Below are positions 46,179 to 56,608 of a stretch of DNA of 64,000 nucleotides, in pieces. Made by a program: the position numbers and the translations under genes. How positions within the stretch are numbered: position 1 is the first letter of the stretch; every line of letters starts with the position of its first letter. The notes under the pieces are model-generated. The model was not told the DNA's origin. It was given only the letters and a program-made list of their open reading frames with translations, and ran no database searches. Source of the stretch: Garcia nutans (lineage: Eukaryota > Streptophyta > Magnoliopsida > Malpighiales > Euphorbiaceae); assembly GCA_947685225.1 (NCBI GenBank), contig CANTUV010000026.1:52661501-52725500 (forward strand). Reading direction: 5' to 3'.

Positions 46179-46663
46179 TGTTAGAATTAATTTTAAATTG
46201 TTAAAATTAATTCTCTAATTAATCATAAGTGTGGGCTAAATATATTTAAATATTAAATATGTATTGCAGTCAAATTAAAATAGTCAAATTAAAGTTGTGA
46301 TCAAATTAGGATTGTTGACTATTGAGGTGTCTTACTCGTAATAGGATTATAAGTGTAGAGACCGATAAGAGTTTCTATTTTGTTGAAGGACCAAAATAGA
46401 AACTATCATCATCAGTTATAAATAAGGGATCGTGGTCTCCAGGGGAACATAACAATTTTGAGAGAACATTACGTTCCTTCAGTAGTGCTTCCGCTAAACT
46501 TAAAGTGTGTATCTCCTGGAAGGCGACAAACTCCAAAATCGTCTTCAGCTTCAACATATGATGATGTCAGGTATGCAATTTACCCCTTTGCAATTTAATT
46601 TGAATAATCTAGTGATCTATGCATATTTTATGTTTTAGGGGAATAAAGTTTTCTCCCCTTTCA
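46179..46663 (+). repeat. 5' LTR of the copia element
   Basis: 485 bp, starts TGTTAGAATTAA and ends CCCCTTTCA. A short open frame seen on its minus strand is not a gene. Confidence 0.95.
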
Positions 46664-46665
46664 AT

Positions 46666-46678
46666 TGGTATCAGAGCC
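46666..46678 (+). other. Primer-binding site, tRNA-iMet type
   Basis: TGGTATCAGAGCC begins two bases after the LTR. Confidence 0.9.
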
Positions 46679-47753
46679 CTATGCTAGGTTGCTAGATTTT
46701 CCGATTAAATTGTGGTATTGATTATTGTTTTAATTCTAGAAAATTAATTCGGTGATTGTAATTTTCGAGAATTAATTTGAAATCGAAATTAGTAATCTGA
46801 AATTAATTTTGATTTGATTTATTTTTGGATTAAATTACTGAGTTTCAGAAAAGAAAAATTCATAAACTTAACTTACTACTTGATCTTAAAGGAAAAGATC
46901 ACATTTCAATGTTGCCCGGGTTCCAATATAGTTCTTTCTGTTAAGGAAAATCATGATTCTTTTGATCAAAGCATAGCTCCTGAAACTTTGTTAAACGCTT
47001 CAAGAGAACTTTAGGATTATATGGAAACAAATTCTTGTCATGGAGATTTTCCACGGAAACTTTTAGAGAAAGCAAACAATTTTTGGCTTCCTTGAACAAT
47101 GGTCTCATGGTTTTGCAACGCTTGCTGCTATATATTCTATTTAATTCAAAAACAATATATTCTATTTTGGCCTCAAAAAATAAAAATAAAAAAAATTATG
47201 GTTTTATTATTTTTATCCAGAATTTATTTTTTTTATTTTTTTTATTTTTTTTTATTAATTTTAGCCCAATTTTATAATTTAGCCACTAAATTAAGTTTAT
47301 TGGGGACTAAATTATTTTTCTGGGGCAAACTTATTCAGTGTTTAAAAATTAAATTTTTTTAAAATTGCAACTTTTTTTTTGTAATTAAAAAAAATTATTA
47401 ATTTTATCAGACTTGAGATTGAATTTTGGAATATTTAGTCCTTATTGTGTTTAATATTTGTAATAATAAATTGGTTTGGATAATAAGTCATCAAAGTGAC
47501 CTCTATTATTTGAATTAATTTATTTGAAATATTAAATAGGTGTATTAAAATTCATTGCGGGTAGTATACCGGCCCAAAGGAAGGTTACTATCTGGCTGAA
47601 TTGAGAATACATTGCGGTAATAAATATGTGATAATTATTATGTGTTCATCCATGTGGATAATAAATCGGCCCAAAGGAAGGTTTATTATTTGACAGGACT
47701 GAATTGTCAATATTTGATTACTGCATTGAGATACTAATTACAGTTAATATTTT
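46679..47753 (+). other. Copia internal leader without recognisable gag
   Basis: About 1.1 kb, AT-rich with T-runs, where gag would be expected. Only short frames occur, with no gag or zinc-knuckle motif. Two copies of a CGGCCCAAAGGAAGGTT word lie at about 47571 and 47667. Confidence 0.65.
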
Positions 47754-48677
47754 ATGTCCAAAGATGAGAATATTAATGTTGTGTCCGGTATCTTGTTTCC
47801 AATATTTAAACTCTACTTCTGTGATTTGTTTCAATTTTTTGTGGATTGTGAGCTTATGTCATTTATTTATTATTTATTTTCTCTGAATTTAGCTAGAATG
47901 CCTTGTAATCCCAACTTTGTCCCTATGAATGAAAATACTGATAATAAGACTGCTGATAAGGGAAAATATTTGATTTTAGTCTGTTCTGAAGTTAATTTAA
48001 CTTCGGTACCTAGAAACACTTGGTGGATAGATTCTGGTGCTACTAGTCACATAAGTGTTTCAATGCAGGGTTGCCTAAGTTACCGAAAGCCAACTGACGG
48101 TGAAAGATACGTTTATATGGGAACTGGCGAACCGGTAGAAGTAGAGGCGATAAGACATTTTAGATTGCGTTTAAGAACTGAAAATTTTTTGGATCTAGTA
48201 GATACTTTTGTTATTCCGTCTTTTAGGCGGAATTTAATTTATGTTTCCCATTTGGACAAATCTGGTTTTACTTGTTCATTTGGAAACAATAAAGTTACTT
48301 TATCTATGGATTCAAAAATTTTAGGTACTGGTTTCTTGTATGCACTTCATAATCTATATATGTTAGATATCGATGCCTCTTATAATGAGACCATGCAAGT
48401 TAGTACTATAGGTACCAAAAGGAAGCTGAATATGGATAACTCAGCTGCACTTTGGCACAGACGTTTGGGTCACATATTCAAATCTAGAATAGAGCGTCTT
48501 GTGTCAGATGGTATCATAAATACACTTGATTTCACAGATTTGGACTCCTGTGTTGAGTGTATTAAAGGTAAACAGACTAAACAAAAGAGATTAGGTGCCA
48601 ATAGGTCATCAAACGTCTTAGAGTTGATACATACGGACATCTGTGGCTCATTCCCTACAGCAACTAGGAATGGTTAA
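47754..48677 (+). pseudogene. Copia protease and integrase N-terminus
   Basis: The first ~45 codons of this open frame look random. Protease starts near 47985 with WWIDSGATSHISVSMQGCLS. The GAG-pre-integrase zinc region follows (LWHRRLGHIFKSRIERLVSD ... CVECIKGKQTKQ) and the integrase core begins (LELIHTDICGSFPTATRNG). A TAA at 48675-48677 interrupts it, and coding-like sequence resumes in the same frame just after. Confidence 0.85.
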
Positions 48678-49198
48678 AGATATTTTATATCATTCATAGA
48701 CGATTACTCACGTTATGGGTACCTATATCTCATTCATGAGAAATCTGAGTCTCTGGACGTTTTCAAATCTTATAAGGCCGTAGTTGAAAACCAACTCAGA
48801 AAGAAGATTAAATCTGTTGGATCTGACAGTGGAGGTGAGTACTACGGTAGATATGACGGTTCAGGTGAACAACGTCCAGGACCATTTGTTATTTTCCTAC
48901 AGGACTGTGGTATAGTCCCTCAATACACCATGCCTGGTACACCCAGTATGAATGGTGTATCTGAGAGACGTAACAGGACTCTTATGGATATGGTTAGAAG
49001 TATGATTAGTCATTCTTCTTTACCTGAGTCTATGTGGGGAGAAGCAGACAGCAGTCTATCTTCTTAACAGAGTACCAACTAAAGCAGCTACAAAAACACC
49101 TTATGAGCTTTGGACTGGATGCAAGCTCAGTCTAAAAGCACCTTCATGTTTGGGGATGTCCTGCTGAGGCTAGGCCTTATAGGCCTAATGAGACAAAA
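48678..49198 (+). pseudogene. Copia integrase core, broken
   Basis: In frame after the stop: SFIDDYSRYGYLYLIHEKSE, then SVGSDSGGEYYGRY, PSMNGVSERRNRTLMDMVRS. The acidic D-D-E residues can be seen. Near 49037-49045 the frame breaks after ESMWGEA, and VYLLNRVPTKAATKTPYELW continues in another frame. Confidence 0.8.
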
Positions 49199-50755
49199 TT
49201 GGACTCCAAAACTGCTAGTAGCTACTTTGTTGGTTATTCTGAGCGATCTCGGGATTTTAAGTTTTATAATCCTACTTTCAGATCTATTTTTGAGACGGGA
49301 ATTGCAATATTCTTTGAGGATGTTGAGTTTGGGGGGAGAAATAAGGTTAGAAACATTGTCTTTGAGGAGGGATCGAGTCAGGAACACTCAGTGTTGATTC
49401 CTATCTTTGCTCCTGGGACTGTTCAGGTTCCTAGAATTATTAATATCCCAGAAGCAATTCCGGATCCAATACAAGACAATGTTGATCAACTTCCCCATCA
49501 GGATGAAGAAGTTGTTCTTCCTCAAGAACAAGCTCAACAACCTCAAAAATTTGAGCCAGAACCTGTGCCTTTAAGGAGGTCCACTAGAGAGAGAAGAAAT
49601 GCTATTCCAGATGATTATGTAGTATATCTTCAGGAACATGAGGACACTGTAGACATGGTGGAAGATGATCCAATCAGCTTTCATCATGTTATGCAGGATT
49701 CCAACTCTCATAAGTGGATTGAGGCAATGAGTGAAGAATTTAAGTCGATGCAAGACAATCAAGTTTGGGATCTTGTTCCATTACTTAAAGGAAAGAAACT
49801 CATTGGTTGCAAATGGATATTTAAAACCAAGAGGGATTCTAAAGGTAATGTGGAAAGATATAAGGCACGTCTTGTAGCTAAAGGCTTCACTCAGAAAGAG
49901 GGGATTGACTATAAAGAGACCTTCTCTCCGGTTTCATCAAAGGACTCTTTTAGGACAATCATGGCTCTAGTTGCGCATTTTGATCTTGAGTTACATCAAA
50001 TGGATGTAAAGACTGTGTTTCTCAATGGAGACATTGATGAAACCATCTATATGGTGCAGCCAGAAAACTTTGTGTTTGGAGACCCAAAACGACTGGTATG
50101 CAGATTAAAGAAATCCATTTATGGACTCAAGCAAGCTTCTCGTCAGTGGTACTTCAAGTTCCATGAAGTAGTTGTCTCTTTTGGTTTTGAGACAAATGCT
50201 GTGGAAGATTGTGTGTATCACAAGTTCAGTGGGAGTAGGTTTATCTTTTTGGTCTTATATGTGGATGACATATTGCTTGCTGCTAACTGTAAGGACTTGC
50301 TGCACGAGACCAAAGTCTTTCTCTCAAAACACTTTGAGATGAAAGATTTAGGTGAAGCTTCTTTTGTATTAGGGATTCAAATACATCGAGACCGTACTCG
50401 ATGTATTCTTGGATTATCACAAAAGAGCTATATTGAGAAAGTGCTCAAGAAATTTAGTATGCACAACAGTAGACCAATTGATACCCCAGTTGCTAAAGGA
50501 GATAAATTCAGTCTTGATCAGTGTCCAAAGGGTGAACTTGAGATTCAGGAGATGCAGAAGATTCCTTATGCGTCAGCAGTTGGGAGTCTGATGTATGCTC
50601 AAGTTTGCACTCGTCCAGATATTTCATTCATAGTTGGCATGTTAAAGCGATATCTCAGCAATCCAGGAATGGATCATTGGAAGGCAGCCAATAAGGTTTT
50701 AAGATATATTCAGAGAATAAAGGAACGTATGCTCACATACAGAAAGTCAGATTAG
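49199..50755 (+). CDS. Copia reverse transcriptase ORF
   Basis: 518 codons open; the true polyprotein start lies upstream in a broken frame. RT features are WIEAMSEEFKSMQDNQVWDL, GCKWIFKTKRDSKGNVERYK, ARLVAKGFTQKEGIDYKETF, DVKTVFLNGDIDETIYMVQP, YGLKQASRQWYFKFHE and the catalytic LYVDDILLAA, then MKDLGEASFVLGIQIHRDR. It ends at TAG after RYIQRIKERMLTYRKSD, at the beginning of RNase H. Confidence 0.9.
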   Translation: MDSKTASSYFVGYSERSRDFKFYNPTFRSIFETGIAIFFEDVEFGGRNKVRNIVFEEGSSQEHSVLIPIFAPGTVQVPRIINIPEAIPDPIQDNVDQLPHQDEEVVLPQEQAQQPQKFEPEPVPLRRSTRERRNAIPDDYVVYLQEHEDTVDMVEDDPISFHHVMQDSNSHKWIEAMSEEFKSMQDNQVWDLVPLLKGKKLIGCKWIFKTKRDSKGNVERYKARLVAKGFTQKEGIDYKETFSPVSSKDSFRTIMALVAHFDLELHQMDVKTVFLNGDIDETIYMVQPENFVFGDPKRLVCRLKKSIYGLKQASRQWYFKFHEVVVSFGFETNAVEDCVYHKFSGSRFIFLVLYVDDILLAANCKDLLHETKVFLSKHFEMKDLGEASFVLGIQIHRDRTRCILGLSQKSYIEKVLKKFSMHNSRPIDTPVAKGDKFSLDQCPKGELEIQEMQKIPYASAVGSLMYAQVCTRPDISFIVGMLKRYLSNPGMDHWKAANKVLRYIQRIKERMLTYRKSD

Positions 50756-51150
50756 TATGAGATCATTTGGTATACTGATTCTGACTTTATCGAATGTCTT
50801 GAGTAGCAAAAGATCCACATTAGACTACATTCCATGGTTTTGGAATTTGTAGTATGCTATGAGACATTTGATCATGAATTTTTTTTTTACTTTGCTGAAT
50901 GTCACAGGGCTGCACATTATGGCTAGCATTGAAAATGCTAATAAAGTTTTAAGTGTGACATTTGTTCAGCAGTTTGATTCTCCAATGACAGTAGGAGCTA
51001 TTTGGTATTTAGTTTCTGGCTGTAAATGGAGAAAATACAGAGTGGACAGATATCCATAGAGCATGTTAGAACGAACTCCATAATTATAGATCCTCTTACT
51101 AAGGCATTGATACCGAAAGTCTTTTATGAGCACACTGCTCATGTGGGTGT
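50756..51150 (+). pseudogene. Copia RNase H remnant
   Basis: After the RT stop, fragments of the copia RNase H can be followed in changing frames (for example IIWYTDSDF near 50760). Several stops and indels are present. Confidence 0.55.
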
Positions 51151-51577
51151 CATATTGTTTGAGGATGTTTAGTTTCAGTGGGAGTTTTGTTCATTATGTT
51201 TTCATTATGTTTTGAATGCTCTATTTGGTTTTGGATATGTTAATTCAGTTTCTGCAGAAAATGAAGTATTCACTTTTGTTTATTACACTCTGTGTTATTT
51301 TTGTGGTTGATCTCAATTAAGTGTGACCAGTTGGAAACAGGCATGATTAGATCATATTACATGTAGTTTTCATGCTACACTCCTATTATTGATCTATGTC
51401 ATTTGAGAGTATTGGTAATGTGATTGATGGTGGTTTGAGTCACGATGAATGTGGCGACTGACCCTTCAGTCCTTTATCGATATAATCAAGGGACGGGATT
51501 GTTTGAGGCACCTTCAGTATGACTGCTTTTATGAGCTCATTAAGGTATATACATTTATATTTAATATATGTTAGCCC

Positions 51578-51588
51578 AAGTGGGAGAT
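51578..51588 (+). other. Polypurine tract of the copia element
   Basis: AAGTGGGAGAT directly precedes the 3' LTR. Confidence 0.85.
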
Positions 51589-52073
51589 TGTTAGAATTAA
51601 TTTTAAATTGTTAAAATTAATCCTCTAATTAATCATAAGTGTGGGCTAAATATATTTAAATATTAAATATGTATTGCAGTCAAATTAAAATAGTCAAATT
51701 AAAGTTGTGATCAAATTAGGATTGTTGACTATTGAGGTGTCCTACTCGTAATAGGATTATAAGTGTAGAGACCGATAAGAGTTTCTATTTTGTTGAAGGA
51801 CCAAAATAGAAACTATCATCATCAGTTATAAATAAGGGATCGTGGTCTCCAGGGGAACATAACAATTTTGAGAGAACATTACGTTCCTTCAGTAGTGCTT
51901 CCGCTAAACTTAAAATGTGTATCTCCTGGAAGGCGACAAACTCCAAAATCGTCTTCAGCTTCAACATATGATGATGTCAGGTATGCAATTTACCCCTTTG
52001 CAATTTAATTTGAATAATCTAGTGATCTATGCATATTTTATGTTTTAGGGGAATAAAGTTTTCTCCCCTTTCA
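51589..52073 (+). repeat. 3' LTR of the copia element
   Basis: 485 bp. Only about three substitutions separate it from the 5' LTR. Followed by CACTA. Confidence 0.95.
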
Positions 52074-53281
52074 CACTAATCCTTAAAATTTCAATATTAT
52101 TGCTCTAATCAGATCTAAAATTAACTTTTGAGTCAAATTACTTCATAAGATTTTTACAATTGCAAGTCAATTAGATTTTTTTGTTAAAATTAAAAAAATA
52201 GTTTTCTCAAATAAAAATTTTATAAACAAAAAGCGCAAAACCTACCAATCCTCAAATTAGAAAATTATCATTAAATTTAAAATTATAAAAATTAAAATCA
52301 ATAAATGCAAATGCATAATTTACAAAATCAAGAAAAATAAAAAAATATTTATTATGTGGAAAAAATTGAGAAAAAAATGTTCAATGGATGGTGAAGTTGA
52401 TAAAAAAAAACAACAAATTGTGCAAAGTTTTTTAATTTTTCAAAAATATAAATATTTTTGATTCTTCAGTGAAATTAATATTTATATTTTAAAATAATTT
52501 TATGATTGAGAACATAGAAATTAAATTTTAATTTTTTAATAAAACAAATTCAATTGATCCAAAAATTTAAAAAAAAATCATGAAGAGATTTAGGAATAAA
52601 AATAAAACTAAATAAAATTTATTTTAAATATTAATAGTTAAATTTATCTCAAAAATTATGAAAAATAAAGTGCTAATTTAAACTTTAATTTTATTTTCAC
52701 CTATCGTAATTAACTTGTAAAAACTAATATTAAGGATCTTTATAAAAATATCATAAAAAATAAAATTATAAATTTATCAAAATTTATAATATTTTTATAA
52801 AAATATTAGATTTAGATAATTTATTTTAAATTTATTATAAAATAATTACAATATTTTTAATAAAAATAAAAAAATTTATAAAAAATAGTGGATGGCCTAA
52901 TTTTTCTATTACGGGAATGGTAATCTTACGGAAAAAGATTATACAAGCACTACCTTTGTAGTTTTGTACTCTTTATACGCAGTGTACAAGTGTATATAGA
53001 CTATGTAGAGTGCTCCTATCAAAAAAGTGTACATGTGTACATATAAAAGGTATGTCCACTCCATGCTGTCTGTCAAGACTGTAATGACGTGTTTGTTTAT
53101 TATTTAAAAAAGAATTACAATACGTGCATGTATCCTATAGGTATTCCGTACGTAGACACGTGTGCACTCATTTGCTAATTATTTTTTGTTCACAGAAAAA
53201 AGTAAATTTTCTAGCGACCAATGCAATACCATCAACTCAGCCTGCACCTTCGGCGTTTTCTTTTGGATTAATTTGACTTAA

Positions 53282-53570
53282 TATCACTATTTTCGTACAG
53301 CTTAAATTACCGTATTTAATTTATTCATATCCACTTATTAAAAAATAATGTTTTATTAATATTATATAAAATTATTTTAAATAAATTAAAAATTTATATA
53401 ATAGTTTATTAATATTAAAAATATTTTATTCTCATTTTATTAATTAAATAATTAATAATAACAGTATAATTAAAAATTAATTAATTTTTATTAATTTTAT
53501 AAAGTGATAATATAAATATAATAATTTTTTTTATTATAAAAATAATAATTTAAATAAAATGAAAATAGTA
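53282..53570. mobile_element. Degenerate copy of the Stowaway-like family at 54162
   Basis: Shares long blocks with 54162-54434 in the same order, for example TTATATAAAATTATTTTAAA, TTTATTAATTAAATAAT and ATAAAGTGATAAT. The ends (ACTATTTTC, inverted) are weak. It is an older, longer-diverged relative. Confidence 0.55.
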
Positions 53571-54161
53571 ATTAATTATATATATAATTACAATGTGAGC
53601 CTTTTGTTTTTCAGTTTTTCCCTCTTAATTATGTTTTTATATTTTAATTTAAATCGATTAATTACTTCTTATTAATAGTTTAATTTTTATTTTTATTTTT
53701 TTGCTTGGCACACTTAGATGTTATTAGGTTATTTATTTTATAATATTATTTGTTACATTCATATAGATAGATAAAATTTTATATTCATAGCTATTGTTTT
53801 TTTTTTATAATTGTCTATTGACTCTTTTATTTTTTTAATAATATTTATCAAATTCTAAAAGTGTTAACCTAGGGACATTAAACAGATTAATAAGGACATT
53901 AAAGATTATCAACGATTAATTCAATTGAAAGATAGAAAAAATGAAAATTTTAATTTAATATGATAATAATTATTTAAAGGGAATTACATTTTATTAATTC
54001 TGCAATAGAGAAATTAGAGCTTTAAAACAAAAGAATACTGGAAAAAAAAAAATCCATTTATATGGTCCAAAACGCTTAAGGTGTTGGCAATTATAACAGT
54101 GCAAATAATTTTACTAAAATTAGCACATATATTTTCAGTAAATTTTTAATTCATTAATAAA

Positions 54162-54434
54162 TATTTCATCCGTACTATTAAAATTGTCACATTTAACTTA
54201 TATATGCCTATTAAAAAGTCATTAAATTCTCTATATATTATATAAAATTATTTTAAATTGACTAAAATATTTGTTATTAATTAATTAATATTATACTCTC
54301 ACTTTATTAATTAAATAATGAATAACAATGATATAATTAAAAAATAATTAATTTTTTATGATTGTATAAAGTGATAATTTAAAAAGAATAATATTTTTTA
54401 TAAAAATAATAATTTTAATGGAACGGAGGGAGTA
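54162..54434. mobile_element. Stowaway-like MITE, 273 bp
   Basis: The right end in reverse complement is TACTCCCTCCGTTCCATTA; the left end is TATTTCATCCGTACTATTA. TA is present at both ends. No coding capacity. Confidence 0.75.
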
Positions 54435-54715
54435 ATAATTAACAAATATCAAATTATTAATTTTCATTTCTACCATTTTAATTTCAAACATCCTTCGATT
54501 ATAAAACTTAACCTCAATCGCAAATTAAATAACTAATTGAATATATAAATCTTAAGGTTTAACATAAATTCATATATATAATAATAAATAGAAATAATAC
54601 AAAAATAAATATTTATATTGGTTAAAAATATTTAAGGTCTTATTTTAGTATTATTTTAAATATGAATATGTGTTATTGGATAAATGCAAAGTAGAGAAAT
54701 TAATAAGACCTTTTA

Positions 54716-55116
54716 GGGGTTGTTTGGTTTAGCTGTTTGATGCAGCTGATAGAAGTTTGAACCCCAAATAGCAGCTGTTTGGTAAAATTTGATGTTTGGT
54801 AAAATTTTAAAACAACAGCTGATAGCTGTTAGGAACCCCAAACAGCTGCTATTTCAATAAGCTCCTGCTCGGAGCTTTTTCATATCAGCTGATAGCTGAT
54901 TCATATTAAGACTATATTAACCTTGTTAAAATAAAATAAAAATTAATATTTATTAGATAATGATATGCTTATTGGTAATTTTACATTCAAACTGCAACAG
55001 CTATTGTATTTTTACTAAACACTAACCCGAATCCGTCACCAGCTATCCGCCACCAGCTATCACTATCAGCAACCGCTATCTACCAGCTGCTACGAACAGC
55101 TAAATCAAACATGCTC
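54716..55116. mobile_element. PIF/Harbinger (Tourist-like) MITE, 401 bp
   Basis: Perfect TTA duplication at 54713-54715 and 55117-55119. The termini GGGGTTGTTTGGTTTAGCTG and, in reverse complement, GAGCATGTTTGATTTAGCTG are inverted repeats extending about 40 bp into CAGCTG-rich sequence. This is the typical Tourist terminus and target choice. Confidence 0.85.
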
Positions 55117-56608
55117 TTAGATAAATATAAGTATTTACTTAACCGTAACGAATAATACTAGATTGCATGGCAGGATTAATCATTTTGTATTTTAATCACG
55201 GCAACCGAGAACCTTAATAAGCTTGTCTTAGGAATTATCGCCACGTGTTTGTTTGGCTTCTTTGTTATCTTTTTCTTTTGCACAGCATTTTCCCCATTCT
55301 GTACCAAAGAAGACACCAAAATAACTTTAAAATGTTTTTTTTTACTTTCCTTTTTTTAGTACTAAAACCTAAAATAATAACTTTTGAAGAAGTTTTTTTT
55401 TCTGCTGCCTGGCTTTAACGAATAATATTTTATTATATACTTTAATCTATTTTTGGTTAATTATATGTCAATAGGAGATATTTAAGTACTCCAATCTAAT
55501 CTAAATAAAAATAATACATATATATATTTTTTATCTCCGAATCACACCTTAATGGTTAAATACTTTAATCTATTAATATCATTGGATTGACCCATTAATT
55601 GGCTGATAATGTTTTTTTTTCCCTCAGCTAATAATGGTTAAAACTCGTTTTATAAATTATAAATTAATATTTTTGTTGATGAATCTAGCTGTTTATTATT
55701 AAGTAGTTGCAAGACTCGAATTTTATTTTAAGAATGTAAAATATTAAAATATAATATCATTTTTACAATTTAAATACACAATATTTATACTAAAAATTTT
55801 AAATTTAGAGGATCATGAGCTCCTCCATTAAATGCAAATATTATCCATTAAAGAAAAGGTTGGGAAATGAGTCAAGGATATTTTGTACACTAAGTTATAA
55901 TTTCGCAAATAATTGAAATTTTAGTTGTTTCTATCTATTTACATATTTAGGGAACTTTAAACTTTTTATTGCTTTTTTTTCAAGTAATTGGCTTAATTAT
56001 TTGAAAAACATAAAACTTAATGTGTTTTTTAATCTTATTTTGTTTGTTATTAAATAAATATATAAAATTTTAAAATATTCCAATTTTAGTTATCTTGAAT
56101 TAATCATATTTCAATTAAATCAACAAAATAAAAATTTTAAAAATTTTAAATATGAGAATGTATATTAACTTCAATTGACAAATAAATTAATTTGAGAATT
56201 TTTTTTAATAGTGGATTTAAATAATAATAGTAAAAAAAGAAACCATGTATGGTAGGTGGGGTTTTTGTATTTATAAATGCGTAGTAGAATTGGCACATGT
56301 AGATTTGGCCATTTATATAAGGATATCAATTTCTATTTATAGAAAGAATCTTGGAGCACAAAATTTTGAATTCCTCTCTTGCCTTTGTTGAAAAATGAAA
56401 ATAGCCGACAAATGGCAGGTGGGGAACAGCAGCCGACGCATCGGTGGCTTGCATTGCATACTTGCAATGTTAATAATATCAATTTACAAATCACCAGCAA
56501 AAAATCTTCAAACTAAATTAGTTCAGTTGGGCTGATTGGGCATTGCATTACACCGTTTTAATTTGCGAATTAAGGTTATCGAACTCCTTTTTTTTTTTTT
56601 ACACTTAC

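Larger units (their letters stand above)
46179..52073 (+). mobile_element. Ty1/copia LTR retrotransposon, young but coding-defective
   Basis: 5.9-kb element with 485-bp LTRs (46179-46663 and 51589-52073) that differ at only about three positions. A perfect 5-bp duplication CACTA lies at 46174-46178 and 52074-52078. It has an initiator-Met primer site and a polypurine tract. Domain order protease - integrase - RT - RNase H is that of copia. No gag is recognisable in the 1.1 kb between primer site and protease. Integrase is cut by a stop and a frame break, and RNase H is decayed. RT is open. The near-identical LTRs imply recent insertion. Confidence 0.95.

Noticed and set aside
46375..51967. 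Identical 60-codon minus-strand frames at 46375-46557 and 51785-51967
   Set aside because: They are the same stretch of the two copia LTRs and have no protein features.
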